DNA of 50,094 bases from an uncultured Roseburia sp. GTDB taxonomy: Bacteria; Bacillota; Clostridia; Lachnospirales; Lachnospiraceae. The position numbers and the translations under genes were made by a program. The notes beneath the pieces were generated by a model that saw only the letters and a list, made by a program, of their open reading frames with translations, searched no databases and had not been told where the DNA came from. Positions 15,818 to 25,100 of this stretch are shown piece by piece (the stretch's first letter is position 1; every line of letters begins with the position of its first letter). The DNA is taken from NCBI GenBank assembly GCA_910587865.1, contig CAJUNX010000030.1, forward strand, positions 1 through 50,094, given 5' to 3'.

Positions 15818-17470
15818 TCATCCCTCCGGGATCAGCAGCACCTGGCCGATCTGAAGAAGATCGCTGGTCAGCCCGTTTACCTGCATGATCGCATCCACGG
15901 TCGTGCCGAAGCGCTGCGACAGCTTCCAGAGCGTATCCCCGGCCTGTACCGTGTAGCGAAACGTATTTTGCGCGGGAGGCATCGTTTCCCCGATCCCCTG
16001 CCAGGTCTCATAGAGCGCTTTCCATGTGAGCGGCCCCACGATGCCGTCCGGCGTCAGGTTCATCAGCCTCTGAAACGCGATGACTGACCGGCGCGTCCCG
16101 CTCCCGAAAATACCGTCCTGCGCCAGATCCGGGATTCCCGGATAAAACTCCCCGATCACGTCCAGAAGATACTGCAGTGTGAGTACGTCCTGCCCTCTCG
16201 CCCCCTGCCGCAGCAGTACGTCCGGCGGAACCGTCCCGATCCCTAATTTGTTTCCCTCGCTGTCGAGTTCCGCAAGCTTTGTGACCGCCGCATACAAAGC
16301 GGAAATCTTATACCAGGTCGCCCTGCCGACCACCCCGTCGGCAGCAAGCCCGAACACATTCTGAAATTTTGTGACCGCCGCCTTTGTCGCGCTGCCAAAG
16401 ACTCCCTTTTCACCGCTGATGGCCGGAATCGCCGGATAATTTTTCCGGATCCGGTTTAGATACCCCTGTATCAGCTCCACATTCAGCCCTCTGCTTCCCT
16501 GCCTCAGCGGCGTTCCCGGATAGGAGGAGGTCATTCCCGTAATGACATTTGTCTCCACGAGCTCCAGATCCTTCGGGTAATAATAGCGCAGAATCTCTAA
16601 CGGCGTGCGTCCCTGCTCCGCCAGCGTGACGGTTCCCCACTGGGAAAGCCCGCGGCAGACCGCCGTGGTGCCGTTGCAGAACGACGTAAAATACGGCGCA
16701 TTCTGCCCCGGCCTGCGGGCGTATACGTTAAAGATCTCATCCACGATCCGCGAAATCGACTCGTACACCGGTCTTCCATAGATAAAATACTGATCGTATG
16801 CCGTGCTGTTTGTGATGTCAAATTCATATCCCCTGCTTTTGTACCACTCGGTGTAGACTCTGTTTAAGGCAAACGTGACAATCGCATGAATATTCGCCCG
16901 CAGCGCCGCCTCGGGCCATGTGGGATAGATTTCGCTGCTCGCCACGTTTTTGACATAATCCGGAAACGATACCTGCACGTTGGCGGCGGAGGAGGCCGGC
17001 GACCCCAGATGCACCGTGATCGGATTCGGGATTGCCACCTGTCTGAGCACGTAGGGCGCCTCCATGCTGCCGCGCTGTCTGTCCTCCCCCGGAAGCGACG
17101 CAGCCGGCATGCCGACCGTTATCACGGACGGATACGGGCTGCGTCCCGCCGCGGTGCGCGGTGTGAGCACCAGCGGGAGAACCGCCGTCTCCCCGTCGTA
17201 AATCGGTATTTCCGTCACCGAAACCCCGTAAAAGTCCTCCGACCAGGCAGTCACCTGATAGCTGATAAAAGGCGGCCCGGTAAAATACGCATCTCTCGAA
17301 TAGATTTTATCCAGTGTTTTTAAAGGCACTGTCTCCGTCTCCCCGTTTTCATCCGTCATCAGCTCGTAAACGCTTCTTCCCTCATCATCCCAGACCGTAA
17401 CCACGACACCGCCAAGCGGGAGCGCCTCATGCGCCGTCCTCGCCTGCATTCTCAGATAACCAGTTGCCAT
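15818..17470 (-). CDS. SpoIID-like / peptidoglycan-binding / LysM protein, probably spore coat or cortex
   Basis: A 550-residue multidomain protein. An N-terminal transthyretin-like domain (about residues 1-110) is followed by a region resembling SpoIID/LytB amidase enhancers (SFPDYVKNVASSEIYPTWP, AALRANIHAIVTFALNRVY, FDITNSTAYDQYF; about 165-290). Then come two PG_binding_1 repeats (LRQGSRGLNVELIQGYL to VVGRATWYKI; LRQGARGQDVLTLQYLL to IVGPLTWKAL) and a C-terminal LysM (YTVQAGDTLWKLSQRFGTT to QIGQVLLIPEG). No signal peptide or membrane anchor is present. Together with cotJABC just upstream, this fits a mother-cell protein assembled onto the spore cortex or coat. The start is ATG 17470 with AAAGGAGAG upstream. 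The role is inferred from domains and context. Confidence 0.8.
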   Translation of the reverse strand: MATGYLRMQARTAHEALPLGGVVVTVWDDEGRSVYELMTDENGETETVPLKTLDKIYSRDAYFTGPPFISYQVTAWSEDFYGVSVTEIPIYDGETAVLPLVLTPRTAAGRSPYPSVITVGMPAASLPGEDRQRGSMEAPYVLRQVAIPNPITVHLGSPASSAANVQVSFPDYVKNVASSEIYPTWPEAALRANIHAIVTFALNRVYTEWYKSRGYEFDITNSTAYDQYFIYGRPVYESISRIVDEIFNVYARRPGQNAPYFTSFCNGTTAVCRGLSQWGTVTLAEQGRTPLEILRYYYPKDLELVETNVITGMTSSYPGTPLRQGSRGLNVELIQGYLNRIRKNYPAIPAISGEKGVFGSATKAAVTKFQNVFGLAADGVVGRATWYKISALYAAVTKLAELDSEGNKLGIGTVPPDVLLRQGARGQDVLTLQYLLDVIGEFYPGIPDLAQDGIFGSGTRRSVIAFQRLMNLTPDGIVGPLTWKALYETWQGIGETMPPAQNTFRYTVQAGDTLWKLSQRFGTTVDAIMQVNGLTSDLLQIGQVLLIPEG

Positions 17471-17654
17471 ACATTCACACTCTCCTTTTTTGAACATAAG
17501 GACAGTTCGCGAAGCGTGCTGTCCGTTGTCTGTTATCACATGCATATGTTTCAGCCTCCGCCGTCATGCATGTCAGGGGTGTCCGAATCTCTGGCACAGC
17601 GATCCTGCCTTCCACGGACATCCCCCTGGGCGAAACCGCTTTTGACGGACAAAC

Positions 17655-17681
17655 AAAAAAGGAGCGCTGCCTTGCAGCGCT
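17655..17681 (-). terminator. Intrinsic terminator of the cotJ operon
   Basis: On the minus strand AGCGCTGC-AAG-GCAGCGCT (17663-17681) is followed by CC and six T (17655-17660). It starts about 20 nt after the cotJC stop codon. Confidence 0.85.
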
Positions 17682-17703
17682 TCCCCTTCTGACAAAATCT
17701 TTT

Positions 17704-18312
17704 TTATTTGCCGCACCCCGGGTCAAATTCCGGATTACATGCGTAGAAATTCCTGCTGTCAAGCTCTTCCTGCACGAGCCGCAGACCTTCACCAAACCGC
17801 TGGAAATGCACAATCTCCCGCATGCGCAGGAAACGGATCGGATCGCATACCTCCGGGTCTTTGACCAGCCGGAGAATGTTGTCGTAAGTGGTTCTCGCCT
17901 TCTGCTCTGCTGCCATATCCTCCACCAGATCCGTAATGGCGTCACCCTTGACCTGGAACTCACAGGCGTTAAACGGGATCCCCCCTGCGGCCTGCGGCCA
18001 GATGCCTGCCGTGTGATCGATGTAGTAGGGAGCAAAGCCCGCGGCCTCAAGCTCCTCTGCGCTTAATCCTTTTGTCAGCTGGCGCACGATCGTTGCAATC
18101 ATTTCCATGTGCGCAAGTTCTTCTGTGCCGATATCCGTCAAAAGCCCCGCCACCTTGCGGTAGGGCATGCTGTAGCGCTGCGACAGATAGCGCATGGACG
18201 CGCTGATCTCGCCGTCCGGGCCGCCGTACTGGCTCATGATGACCTGCGCGATCTTCGCGTTCGGCCTTGTGATGTTGATCGGGTATTGCAGTCGTCTCTC
18301 ATAATTCCACAT
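17704..18312 (-). CDS. cotJC: Spore coat protein CotJC (manganese catalase family)
   Basis: A 202-residue protein of the CotJC/Mn-catalase family. The ferritin-like four-helix core carries the di-manganese-type motifs EISASMRYLSQRY, GTEELAHMEMIA and DMAAEQKARTTYDNI. In Bacillus CotJC is a coat component assembled with CotJA; the family can have catalase activity. The start ATG 18312 overlaps the cotJB stop (TAATG). The longer upstream frame lies inside cotJB. It is the last gene of the operon and is followed by a strong terminator. Confidence 0.93.
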   Translation of the reverse strand: MWNYERRLQYPINITRPNAKIAQVIMSQYGGPDGEISASMRYLSQRYSMPYRKVAGLLTDIGTEELAHMEMIATIVRQLTKGLSAEELEAAGFAPYYIDHTAGIWPQAAGGIPFNACEFQVKGDAITDLVEDMAAEQKARTTYDNILRLVKDPEVCDPIRFLRMREIVHFQRFGEGLRLVQEELDSRNFYACNPEFDPGCGK

Positions 18313-18578
18313 TAACAGTTCCCCCCTTCCCACGGCAGCGGCTGCATCGACCAGGTCCAGTGCTTCTCCGGGTATGCCGTATCAATCGTAAGGGGGCCGT
18401 ATTTTTCCCCATAGGCGCGCAGCGCCGACCGGCGCAGATCCTCATAGTGATTAAAATACTCCAGCGCTTTCTCGTCATGCGGATGAGTGTCCAGATACTC
18501 CGTCATATCCACCACGGCAAAGCTGACCATATCGATCCAGTGGAGCAGTTGCTGCTGATTCATCTGATTCATCATCAT
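18312..18578 (-). CDS. cotJB: Spore coat protein CotJB
   Basis: An 88-residue CotJB protein (LLHWIDMVSFAVVDMTEYLDT, EKALEYFNHYEDLRR, WPMPWEG-like ending, here WSMQPLPWEGGNC). It is required for normal CotJ assembly in the spore coat. The start chosen is ATG 18578, placed 8 nt after a GGGGGGAGG ribosome site and overlapping the cotJA stop by 4 bp. A GTG 9 nt upstream is in frame but lies too close to that site. Confidence 0.92.
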   Translation of the reverse strand: MMMNQMNQQQLLHWIDMVSFAVVDMTEYLDTHPHDEKALEYFNHYEDLRRSALRAYGEKYGPLTIDTAYPEKHWTWSMQPLPWEGGNC

Positions 18579-18787
18579 CTGCAGCACCTCCCCCCTGCCA
18601 GAAACGGCTTATCGAGCTCCGGAAAGATCGTCCCGACCTCCAATGCCCTCTCCGTCTCATACGCCGTCTCAAAAAACTGCCACGGCACATAGGCCATGGC
18701 GGGCATATACTCATTTTTATTATAGGAAGGTTCCCTCGGGCCGCCGCAGCCGCAGTCCGCCGCGCCCCGCATCTCATAATTTCTCAT
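18575..18787 (-). CDS. cotJA: Spore coat associated protein CotJA
   Basis: A 70-residue protein with the CotJA core (MPAMAYVPWQFFETAYETER, ALEVGTIFPELDKPFLAGG). The N-terminus is Cys- and Gly-rich (CGCGGP). It is the first gene of cotJABC, preceded by a sigma-K-type promoter. Confidence 0.92.
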   Translation of the reverse strand: MRNYEMRGAADCGCGGPREPSYNKNEYMPAMAYVPWQFFETAYETERALEVGTIFPELDKPFLAGGRCCR

Positions 18788-18802
18788 GCACTTTCCTCTC
18801 TG

Positions 18803-18850
18803 AAATCTGATACACTATAGTTTATGTTCTAAATTCCGGAGTCGTGCATA
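18803..18850 (-). promoter_or_regulatory. Sigma-K-type promoter of cotJABC
   Basis: On the minus strand GCAC is followed after exactly 17 nt by CATAAACTA, a full match to the sigma-K pattern AC-N17-CATANNNTA. It lies in the gap between cotJA and the coiled-coil gene. A sigma-E reading is possible because the two consensus -10 sites overlap. Coordinates bracket the site. Confidence 0.6.
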
Positions 18851-18865
18851 CAATTTACGAGAAAA

Positions 18866-20032
18866 TCATTTCTCGCACAGTTTATCGATCGTAAAGAGAA
18901 TCTGCTCCACCTGCGGCCGCACACCTTTTACCTTGTCCAGCAGCTGTTCCGCCTCGACCCTCTGCTGCTTTAACAGCTTCAGGTTATTTGTGATCTGCTC
19001 GCGCACTTTCTGCCTGCGGTTGATCAGGTCATGCTTCACCTCCACCATTTCCTTCGGATCCACCAGCGCCACCGCCTGTCCGACCCACACCTTCGCGTCA
19101 TAAAGCTGATATCCTGCAAGGATGCGCACAAGCCTGCCGTTAAAATAATCGAGATCCTCGTTTGTCCTCTGGTATTTTTCCCGCTCCTTCACGGCTTCGA
19201 GATAATACGCCCACTGCTTATTCAGCTCCGCCGCATTCTGCACATGGTATTTTTCACATGCATAGTCAACTGCGCTCTCAATGCCGACATACTTGATCTT
19301 CACCTTATTTTCCAAAAGAATCGCCCGGTTTTGATTGCGCTCCGCGGCGGAAAGCTCCGAGGCGTCATTCTGGATCCGCAGAAAAACCCCGGATACCAGA
19401 AGCGCCGTTACAAACATCAGGCCCATCCAGGCATAGTGAAAATCCGTCTCCAGAATCAGCTGCAGCATCCACAGCACCACCGCCGCGGTAGCCGCACAGC
19501 CGACCAGGATATACAAAAGATACTTCAGCCGCTTCTGCTGACCGCTCAGATACTCCCTGCGCAAAATCCACTCCGACTTCTCCCGGTCCAGATATTTTAA
19601 ATCTTTCTTTAACACATCTCGGTACGCCTCGTTCTCCGTCAGCCTCCGGATCGCGTCCGGCAGCTCATCCTCCGCCTGTTCGAGCAGCACAAACTGGGCA
19701 TCCGAAAGCTTTTTCGCGGAATTTAAAAATTCAGTCCGCGCCGTGTTTAACTGAACGACATTCATCGCGATGTCCGAGATCTTTTTTCTCTCCTCCGGCG
19801 GCATTTCCTCCAGCATCTGGATATCATTCAGATACGAGGTGAGCATGCGGTACTCCGACTTCTGCTCCTCGAATTCCTTCGTCACGCCGATCAGCTGCTC
19901 CAGGCGCTCCACGACGTACTGCTCTATTTTTTTAGAGTTCTTATAGTCCTTCTCCGAGAGAACGGTTGCGTTCAGCTCGCGAAACTTTTTTTCAAAATTC
20001 TTCTCTCTTTTTTTCCGATTAAAAAAAAACAT
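18866..20032 (-). CDS. Membrane coiled-coil protein of unknown function (operon gene 4)
   Basis: A 388-residue protein with a basic N-terminus (MFFFNRKKREKNFEKKF), a long charged helical, probably coiled-coil region (about 20-165), two adjacent membrane segments (LLYILVGCAATAAVVLWMLQ at about 171-192 and MGLMFVTALLVSGVFL at about 200-217), and a second helical region to the end. I do not recognise the family. Both termini should lie on the same side of the membrane. It follows the helical-repeat gene by 11 bp and is the last gene of the DUF5717-DUF5716 operon. It may be the membrane anchor of that system. Confidence 0.8.
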   Translation of the reverse strand: MFFFNRKKREKNFEKKFRELNATVLSEKDYKNSKKIEQYVVERLEQLIGVTKEFEEQKSEYRMLTSYLNDIQMLEEMPPEERKKISDIAMNVVQLNTARTEFLNSAKKLSDAQFVLLEQAEDELPDAIRRLTENEAYRDVLKKDLKYLDREKSEWILRREYLSGQQKRLKYLLYILVGCAATAAVVLWMLQLILETDFHYAWMGLMFVTALLVSGVFLRIQNDASELSAAERNQNRAILLENKVKIKYVGIESAVDYACEKYHVQNAAELNKQWAYYLEAVKEREKYQRTNEDLDYFNGRLVRILAGYQLYDAKVWVGQAVALVDPKEMVEVKHDLINRRQKVREQITNNLKLLKQQRVEAEQLLDKVKGVRPQVEQILFTIDKLCEK

Positions 20033-20043
20033 ATCCTACTTCC

Positions 20044-20865
20044 TTATAACCTCACATTTTTCCGATATTCGGCTCTCCAGCTCTCCAGCTGGCGGCCAAC
20101 CGCCTCATAATCCTTCTGCTCCAGCCATGCGTCCAGCTGCTCCCCGAAACGCCCGATCTCCTCCGACTGGCTCCACGCTTCCATCTTCTGGTTTAATTCC
20201 TGTATCTCGCTCTCCAAAAATCCGCTCGCGGTGGCCAGCCGGCAAAACTGCTCCTCATCCTGCATACAGCGGCATGCGTACAGACACTCCTTTAACGATT
20301 CCGGGTTCTGATTCAGCTCATATGCGCTCTTTAAGCAGAATGCGGCGTCCCGAAACAAAAACAGCCCCGCGTACGCCTTTCCCAGATTGTGCCAGACATT
20401 TCCCACCAGCTCCTCATCCGGATCCCTCTGCTCGAGCAGCCTGTGATATTCGTAGATCGCACTGACATACCGGTGCGCCGCCACATACCGGTCGGCCTTT
20501 AGCTTGCCGCGCTCATAGGCGGAGCGGTTCTCCTGCTGCGCGAGCGCTGCCACCATCTGACGGCTCTCCGCAGGAGGAAAATAACCGGACTCCCGCAGAA
20601 GGGGCGCGACAAATTCCGCCAGTGTTCCCCGCCGCTCCAAAACCTGTCTCAGCTCCGCTGCGAGCTCCTTTAACCCCAGCTCCTTATCGATCCAGGTACA
20701 AAGCTCCGGATTCATAAACTCCTCTTCCAGCAGATACAGATGCTCGCCGATATAATAGCTTAGCTCCTCCAGGGAATAAATATTCAGCGCCGCCTCCTCC
20801 ATATAATAGGGGAGCGCTGCGAGCATCTGATTGCACAGGATCAATTCGCTCTTTTTTTCTTTCAT
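20044..20865 (-). CDS. TPR-like helical repeat protein (operon gene 3)
   Basis: A 273-residue all-helical protein. The middle part looks like tetratricopeptide repeats (YVSAIYEYHRLLEQRDPDEE, NVWHNLGKAYAGLFLFRDA, FCLKSAYELNQNPESLKECL). The N-terminal part resembles a small helical domain (LCNQMLAALPYYMEEAALNI, LEELSYYIGEHLYLL). No signal peptide is present. The start is ATG 20865 after GGAGGTAAGG, 23 bp past the DUF5716 stop. It is probably a scaffold that bridges the Hsp70-like protein and the membrane coiled-coil protein. Function unknown. Confidence 0.8.
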   Translation of the reverse strand: MKEKKSELILCNQMLAALPYYMEEAALNIYSLEELSYYIGEHLYLLEEEFMNPELCTWIDKELGLKELAAELRQVLERRGTLAEFVAPLLRESGYFPPAESRQMVAALAQQENRSAYERGKLKADRYVAAHRYVSAIYEYHRLLEQRDPDEELVGNVWHNLGKAYAGLFLFRDAAFCLKSAYELNQNPESLKECLYACRCMQDEEQFCRLATASGFLESEIQELNQKMEAWSQSEEIGRFGEQLDAWLEQKDYEAVGRQLESWRAEYRKNVRL

Positions 20866-20888
20866 CCTTACCTCCATGCCGGAGTATA

Positions 20889-22127
20889 CTACATCCGTAT
20901 TTCCTTCCCGTACGAGAGCACATGCTCCCATGACATGTCCTGGCTCTTAAAGATCTCCCCGAAACCGAGATCCAGAATCCGTATCTGCACTTTCGTATCC
21001 GATACCGGCTTTGCCACGATCCGAAGCCTGGTCGTCCGGTTCGGGCGCTCGGCCAGACCGCCCAGTCCCAGCTTTTCCACCCTCGCCTCCCTGCTCTTCG
21101 GCGGCTGCAGCCAGAAGCTGACCTCAGGCGGACCGTCTAAGATCACCTCGCACTCCCCCTGCGTTTTGTACCAGTTGTCACCGGCGCTGATCAGCGTGTA
21201 GAATTCGTCCCTCCCCCGGTTTTTCACCCGGATGCTCACATTGATCTTCATCTCACTGTCGCCCAGGTAAACGTACGGCCACGCCTCGTTTCCATCAAGC
21301 ACATAAGCCGCGTAACATGCCCCTCTGGAATACAGATTCTTTCCCGAAAAGGCCCTGCGCCCCTTGCACATCAGCGCGGTCGACCGTTTCATCCAGCCCC
21401 CGTCGAACCCGTCCCCGGTCAGGTAGACGCCGGATATGATTCTCCCCTGAAACTGCTCCTCCAGAATGCGCAGAAACGCGGCATCCTGGTTTCCCTGCCC
21501 GAACGGCCAGGTGCGCTCCTCGATGGTGATCAGCTGCGGCGTCGTGCGGGGACTTTTCATGAGACAGCGGCTGGTCAGCTGCTCCTGTCTGCAGTCAAAC
21601 ACAAACACATCGTGCAGATTCAGTTCTCCGGCCTGATGATACACAAAATAGTACGCGCATTCTTTCCGGTCCAGAAGCGTCAGCACGTGATCCGAAAGCT
21701 CCAGACGCCGCATGATCTCCCGAAACAGCTCCATCCGCTCCCGCGAAAGCCGTTCGAGACAGATCACAAGCCGGTCCGGCGGCCGCGATCCTCCCGGCCC
21801 CTCTGCAAGGACAAATAATTTGCGCAGAAAGACGGCAAGCAGTTCCTTTGCGGAATGCTTTCCCTCGCCGAACGGAATCATCTCCTCGTTTTCCGCGCGC
21901 GAGAGCAGGCGGTCCGCCGTCATTCTTCCGGACGTTTCCGCCTCCGCCGCCTCCTCCCCGATCACCCACTGCCCGGTCTTTTCATCCCGCGCGAGAAGAA
22001 CCGGGATCTCGAAGGCTTTGCCTCCCGACGCGCCTGCAGTCACAGGTTCTTTTTTATTCGTCTCGTAATAGCTGATCACGGCATTCTCATCATCCAGATC
22101 AATGCCAAAATACAAACGGTTCTCCAT
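20889..22127 (-). CDS. DUF5716 family, degenerate Hsp70/actin-fold protein (operon gene 2)
   Basis: A 412-residue protein that I recognise as DUF5716. The N-terminal two thirds follow the Hsp70/actin ATPase layout: phosphate-1-like YFGIDLDDENAVISYY at about residue 5, phosphate-2-like VFVFDCRQEQLT at about 170, and adenosine-like VYLTGDGFDGGW at about 233. Each is altered relative to DnaK, for example FDCRQ in place of DLGGG, so ATP hydrolysis may be weak or lost. The C-terminus is beta-rich (about 300-412; INVSIRVKNRGRDEFYTL, VILDGPPEVSFWLQPP), resembling a substrate-binding domain only loosely. The start is ATG 22127 with AGGGGAAC upstream. It is 26 bp after DUF5717. Confidence 0.82.
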   Translation of the reverse strand: MENRLYFGIDLDDENAVISYYETNKKEPVTAGASGGKAFEIPVLLARDEKTGQWVIGEEAAEAETSGRMTADRLLSRAENEEMIPFGEGKHSAKELLAVFLRKLFVLAEGPGGSRPPDRLVICLERLSRERMELFREIMRRLELSDHVLTLLDRKECAYYFVYHQAGELNLHDVFVFDCRQEQLTSRCLMKSPRTTPQLITIEERTWPFGQGNQDAAFLRILEEQFQGRIISGVYLTGDGFDGGWMKRSTALMCKGRRAFSGKNLYSRGACYAAYVLDGNEAWPYVYLGDSEMKINVSIRVKNRGRDEFYTLISAGDNWYKTQGECEVILDGPPEVSFWLQPPKSREARVEKLGLGGLAERPNRTTRLRIVAKPVSDTKVQIRILDLGFGEIFKSQDMSWEHVLSYGKEIRM

Positions 22128-22153
22128 TCTTTGTTCCCCTGATTTTCCTGCGT

Positions 22154-25100
22154 CTATAACAGCCGGAATGCTTCTTCCGTCAGCCGGAGCAGGCCGTAAT
22201 AATTCTTCATCTGATAGCCGCACTGCGTCTTTGCCCTGACGCCGGCTGAGTCATCCGGCTGATCCGCGGATTCTCCCAGCGCCTTCCATGCATTCTGCAT
22301 CAGATTCAGCTGCGTATAGCGTCCCCAGTCCTTTGCCGCCTCATCCTCCGCGATACAGACGCTGCCGCTCTTCTTTGCGCTCTCGCGCTCCGCATCCTCC
22401 GTAATGAAATACTGCAGCGTCTCGCCCGCAAACAGCACAAACTCCCTGACATAAATTCCTGCATACATCTCGGCCATATCCGCGGTCTGATACGCTCCCT
22501 GATTCAGCCGGTAATGCACCACTACCCGACGGTCCGGCGCGCGGCGGCATTCCAGAAAATACCGGTCGCACAGATGGTACTTTCTGACAAGCTCCGCCGG
22601 AAACCTGCGGTAAAACGCAAAATAAATATTTTGTTCCATACAGCCGGACAAAAGCTCGTCCGCCAGATCCATCTGCTTTTCCGTCAGATGCTTCCGATTC
22701 GCCAGATACTTCAGCAGGCCGAGCCGGCAGGTCTGCCCCAGGCTCTCCCCCTCATAATACCGATCCTTCAGCTGTAAAAAAACATGGCGCGGCGGTGCGG
22801 TATCCTCCGTCAGATAACAATGTGCCGACCAGGTCAGATATGCCATGCATACCTGCTCTCTGCCGCCGCCCGCATAATAATTCTCGTAAATCCGCGCTGT
22901 CCCCTCGACCAGCGTCCCGGTGAAGAGAGTCTGGATCAGAATCCGCTCTTCCAGCTCGAACGTGTCCAGAAGACACTCCTCCGCCGTCTTCCAGAGCTTC
23001 ACCATCTGTTCCGTCGGTCCGTTATAATACCGGCAGAGATACAGCAGAATATCCTCGTTGTACATGCCGTGCAGAAATGCGTCCGCCGCCAGTCCCAGCA
23101 GAAAATCGTCTTCCTCAAAATCCATCCGGACAATCATATCGCCTGCGAGAAGCATTCTCATTTTTTCATCGAGATGCTCAAAGCCGTCCGCCTTCACCAA
23201 AGGATACGCCTTCTCATACCGGCCCGCCTCCATCAGATACAGCGTCAGCTGCCGTCTTACCGCAGCGGGCAGCCAGTCGGTCCCCTCCCGCTTCAGATAC
23301 TCCGTAAATCCGCGGTCCGGCGGAGCTGGCAGCCGTTTTCTGCAGTCCTCGATACACACTCCTGCCAGCTTAGCCCGGAACCGTTCGGAAATCTCCGGGA
23401 CTTCCAGAAGCTTTCTGCAGACGTCCGCCCTGCGTTTTCCTTCCGCCCACCTCTCATCGCTCCCGCGCAGATCATAAAGCAGATACGACGTCTCGGACGG
23501 CGCCAGGGACATACAGCGCTCCAGATATCCGTCCGGGTGCAGCATCGGCTCGTCGTGATAGCGGATGCTGCGGTAATAGCTGTTTCCGTCCGTATCCTCC
23601 AGGACAATGCTGTAATTTTTTGTATAGGCAAAGAAATACGCCTCCCCGTCTGTCACGGTAACCGTCTGCGGTTCGCTCAGCTCCTCATGCCGGATGACGG
23701 CCCTGGATATGCCCGGATCCAGACAGACCAGCCGGTGCGCAAAAAGGATCCTGGCCAGCTGTACGGCCAGCTCCGGCGAGACCATCCCGGCCTTTAACAG
23801 CTCGTCGTAGATCACGGCCAGATGCTCGTTGATGTGTCCGGCTGCGATCTGCTCCATCGCAAACTGCTCCATCGACTTGCGGTATCTCTGATAAATCCCC
23901 GGCTGACGCTGCCGGTCCGCGATAATATTCACAAACAGAATCGCGCGCTGCGGGTACGCAAGCCTGGTGTCATACTGAAAATACATCTGGATCATCTTCG
24001 GCACGGTGCCGATCTTATCGGTATCCAGAGACATCAGATACGCCTCATACAGCCCCGTGAGCCGTATTCCGTTTGTAATTCCGGCTTCGTACCAGCCGTG
24101 GTACTGCTTCCCGTACTGCTGGCCCTTGATCAGATAGCCGCAGATCACGCCAAGCATCGCATTCTGCGGGCTCACCTGGCCGCACTCCTCCAGAATCCGC
24201 AGTACAAGCGGGTCAAACTCCTTTAGCTCCGGCACGATGTGCATGATCTGCAGCGCGATATCGCTGGTAATCGCCCTCTGCTTTCTCGCCCAGTTTAACA
24301 CCTCCCGCTCAAACGGCCCCAGCTTCCTGAGCAGATACGGATCCTGCCAGATCAGATAGTAAGCCTCCAGATACAGATACGGGCTTCGGTGTCCCATCCG
24401 GATCCACTGCCCGATCGCCCGGTAGCGCCGGATCGGATTATTGTAATAGGACTCACGGACAAACAGCAGAATCCAGAAGAGCAGCGAGCTGTCCGGATTC
24501 TTCTGAAACAGCTCCTCGATCTCTCCTGCCAGGCGGTCCACATAGGACGGCTCCCGCTCGAGAAGCGTGCACAGATACAGATAATAGCCCCACTTCGGCG
24601 TGTGGCGCTTTTTGCAGCCGCGCTTAAAATCATCCATGATCCACGATGCTTCCTGACGCTGCCTGTTGATGATAAGCACCTGTGCCTTCATGAGCAGATA
24701 CATCTCCTCGTCGGGATTCTGCGCCGTCAGAGCCTCTAAAAGCTCGACGGAACGGCTGGCCCATATGCCGGTCACAATGCGCTTTAACCGGTAATCCACA
24801 TACAGGCCAAGCAGCGCCACCCGCGCTTCCTCCGTCTTTCTGTGCGCAGGCCGGAGCGGCCAGTCCTTTTTCTTCCCCCGCGAAGCGCACACGGCAAAAC
24901 AGATCGTCTGTCCGGGAAGCTTTATGGAGAGCCTGCCGTAATTCTTCCCGGCATGCAGCTCCTCCTCGCGGATCACATATGCGATCTCCAGGCTGCTCCC
25001 GATAAAATCCTCCTCCGTCAGCCGCTGTTTCTCCGGCACAAGAAACGCCGCGTCGGACGTCACACGCACCTCCGCGTATCCCCAATGGCTCCTCTGCAGC

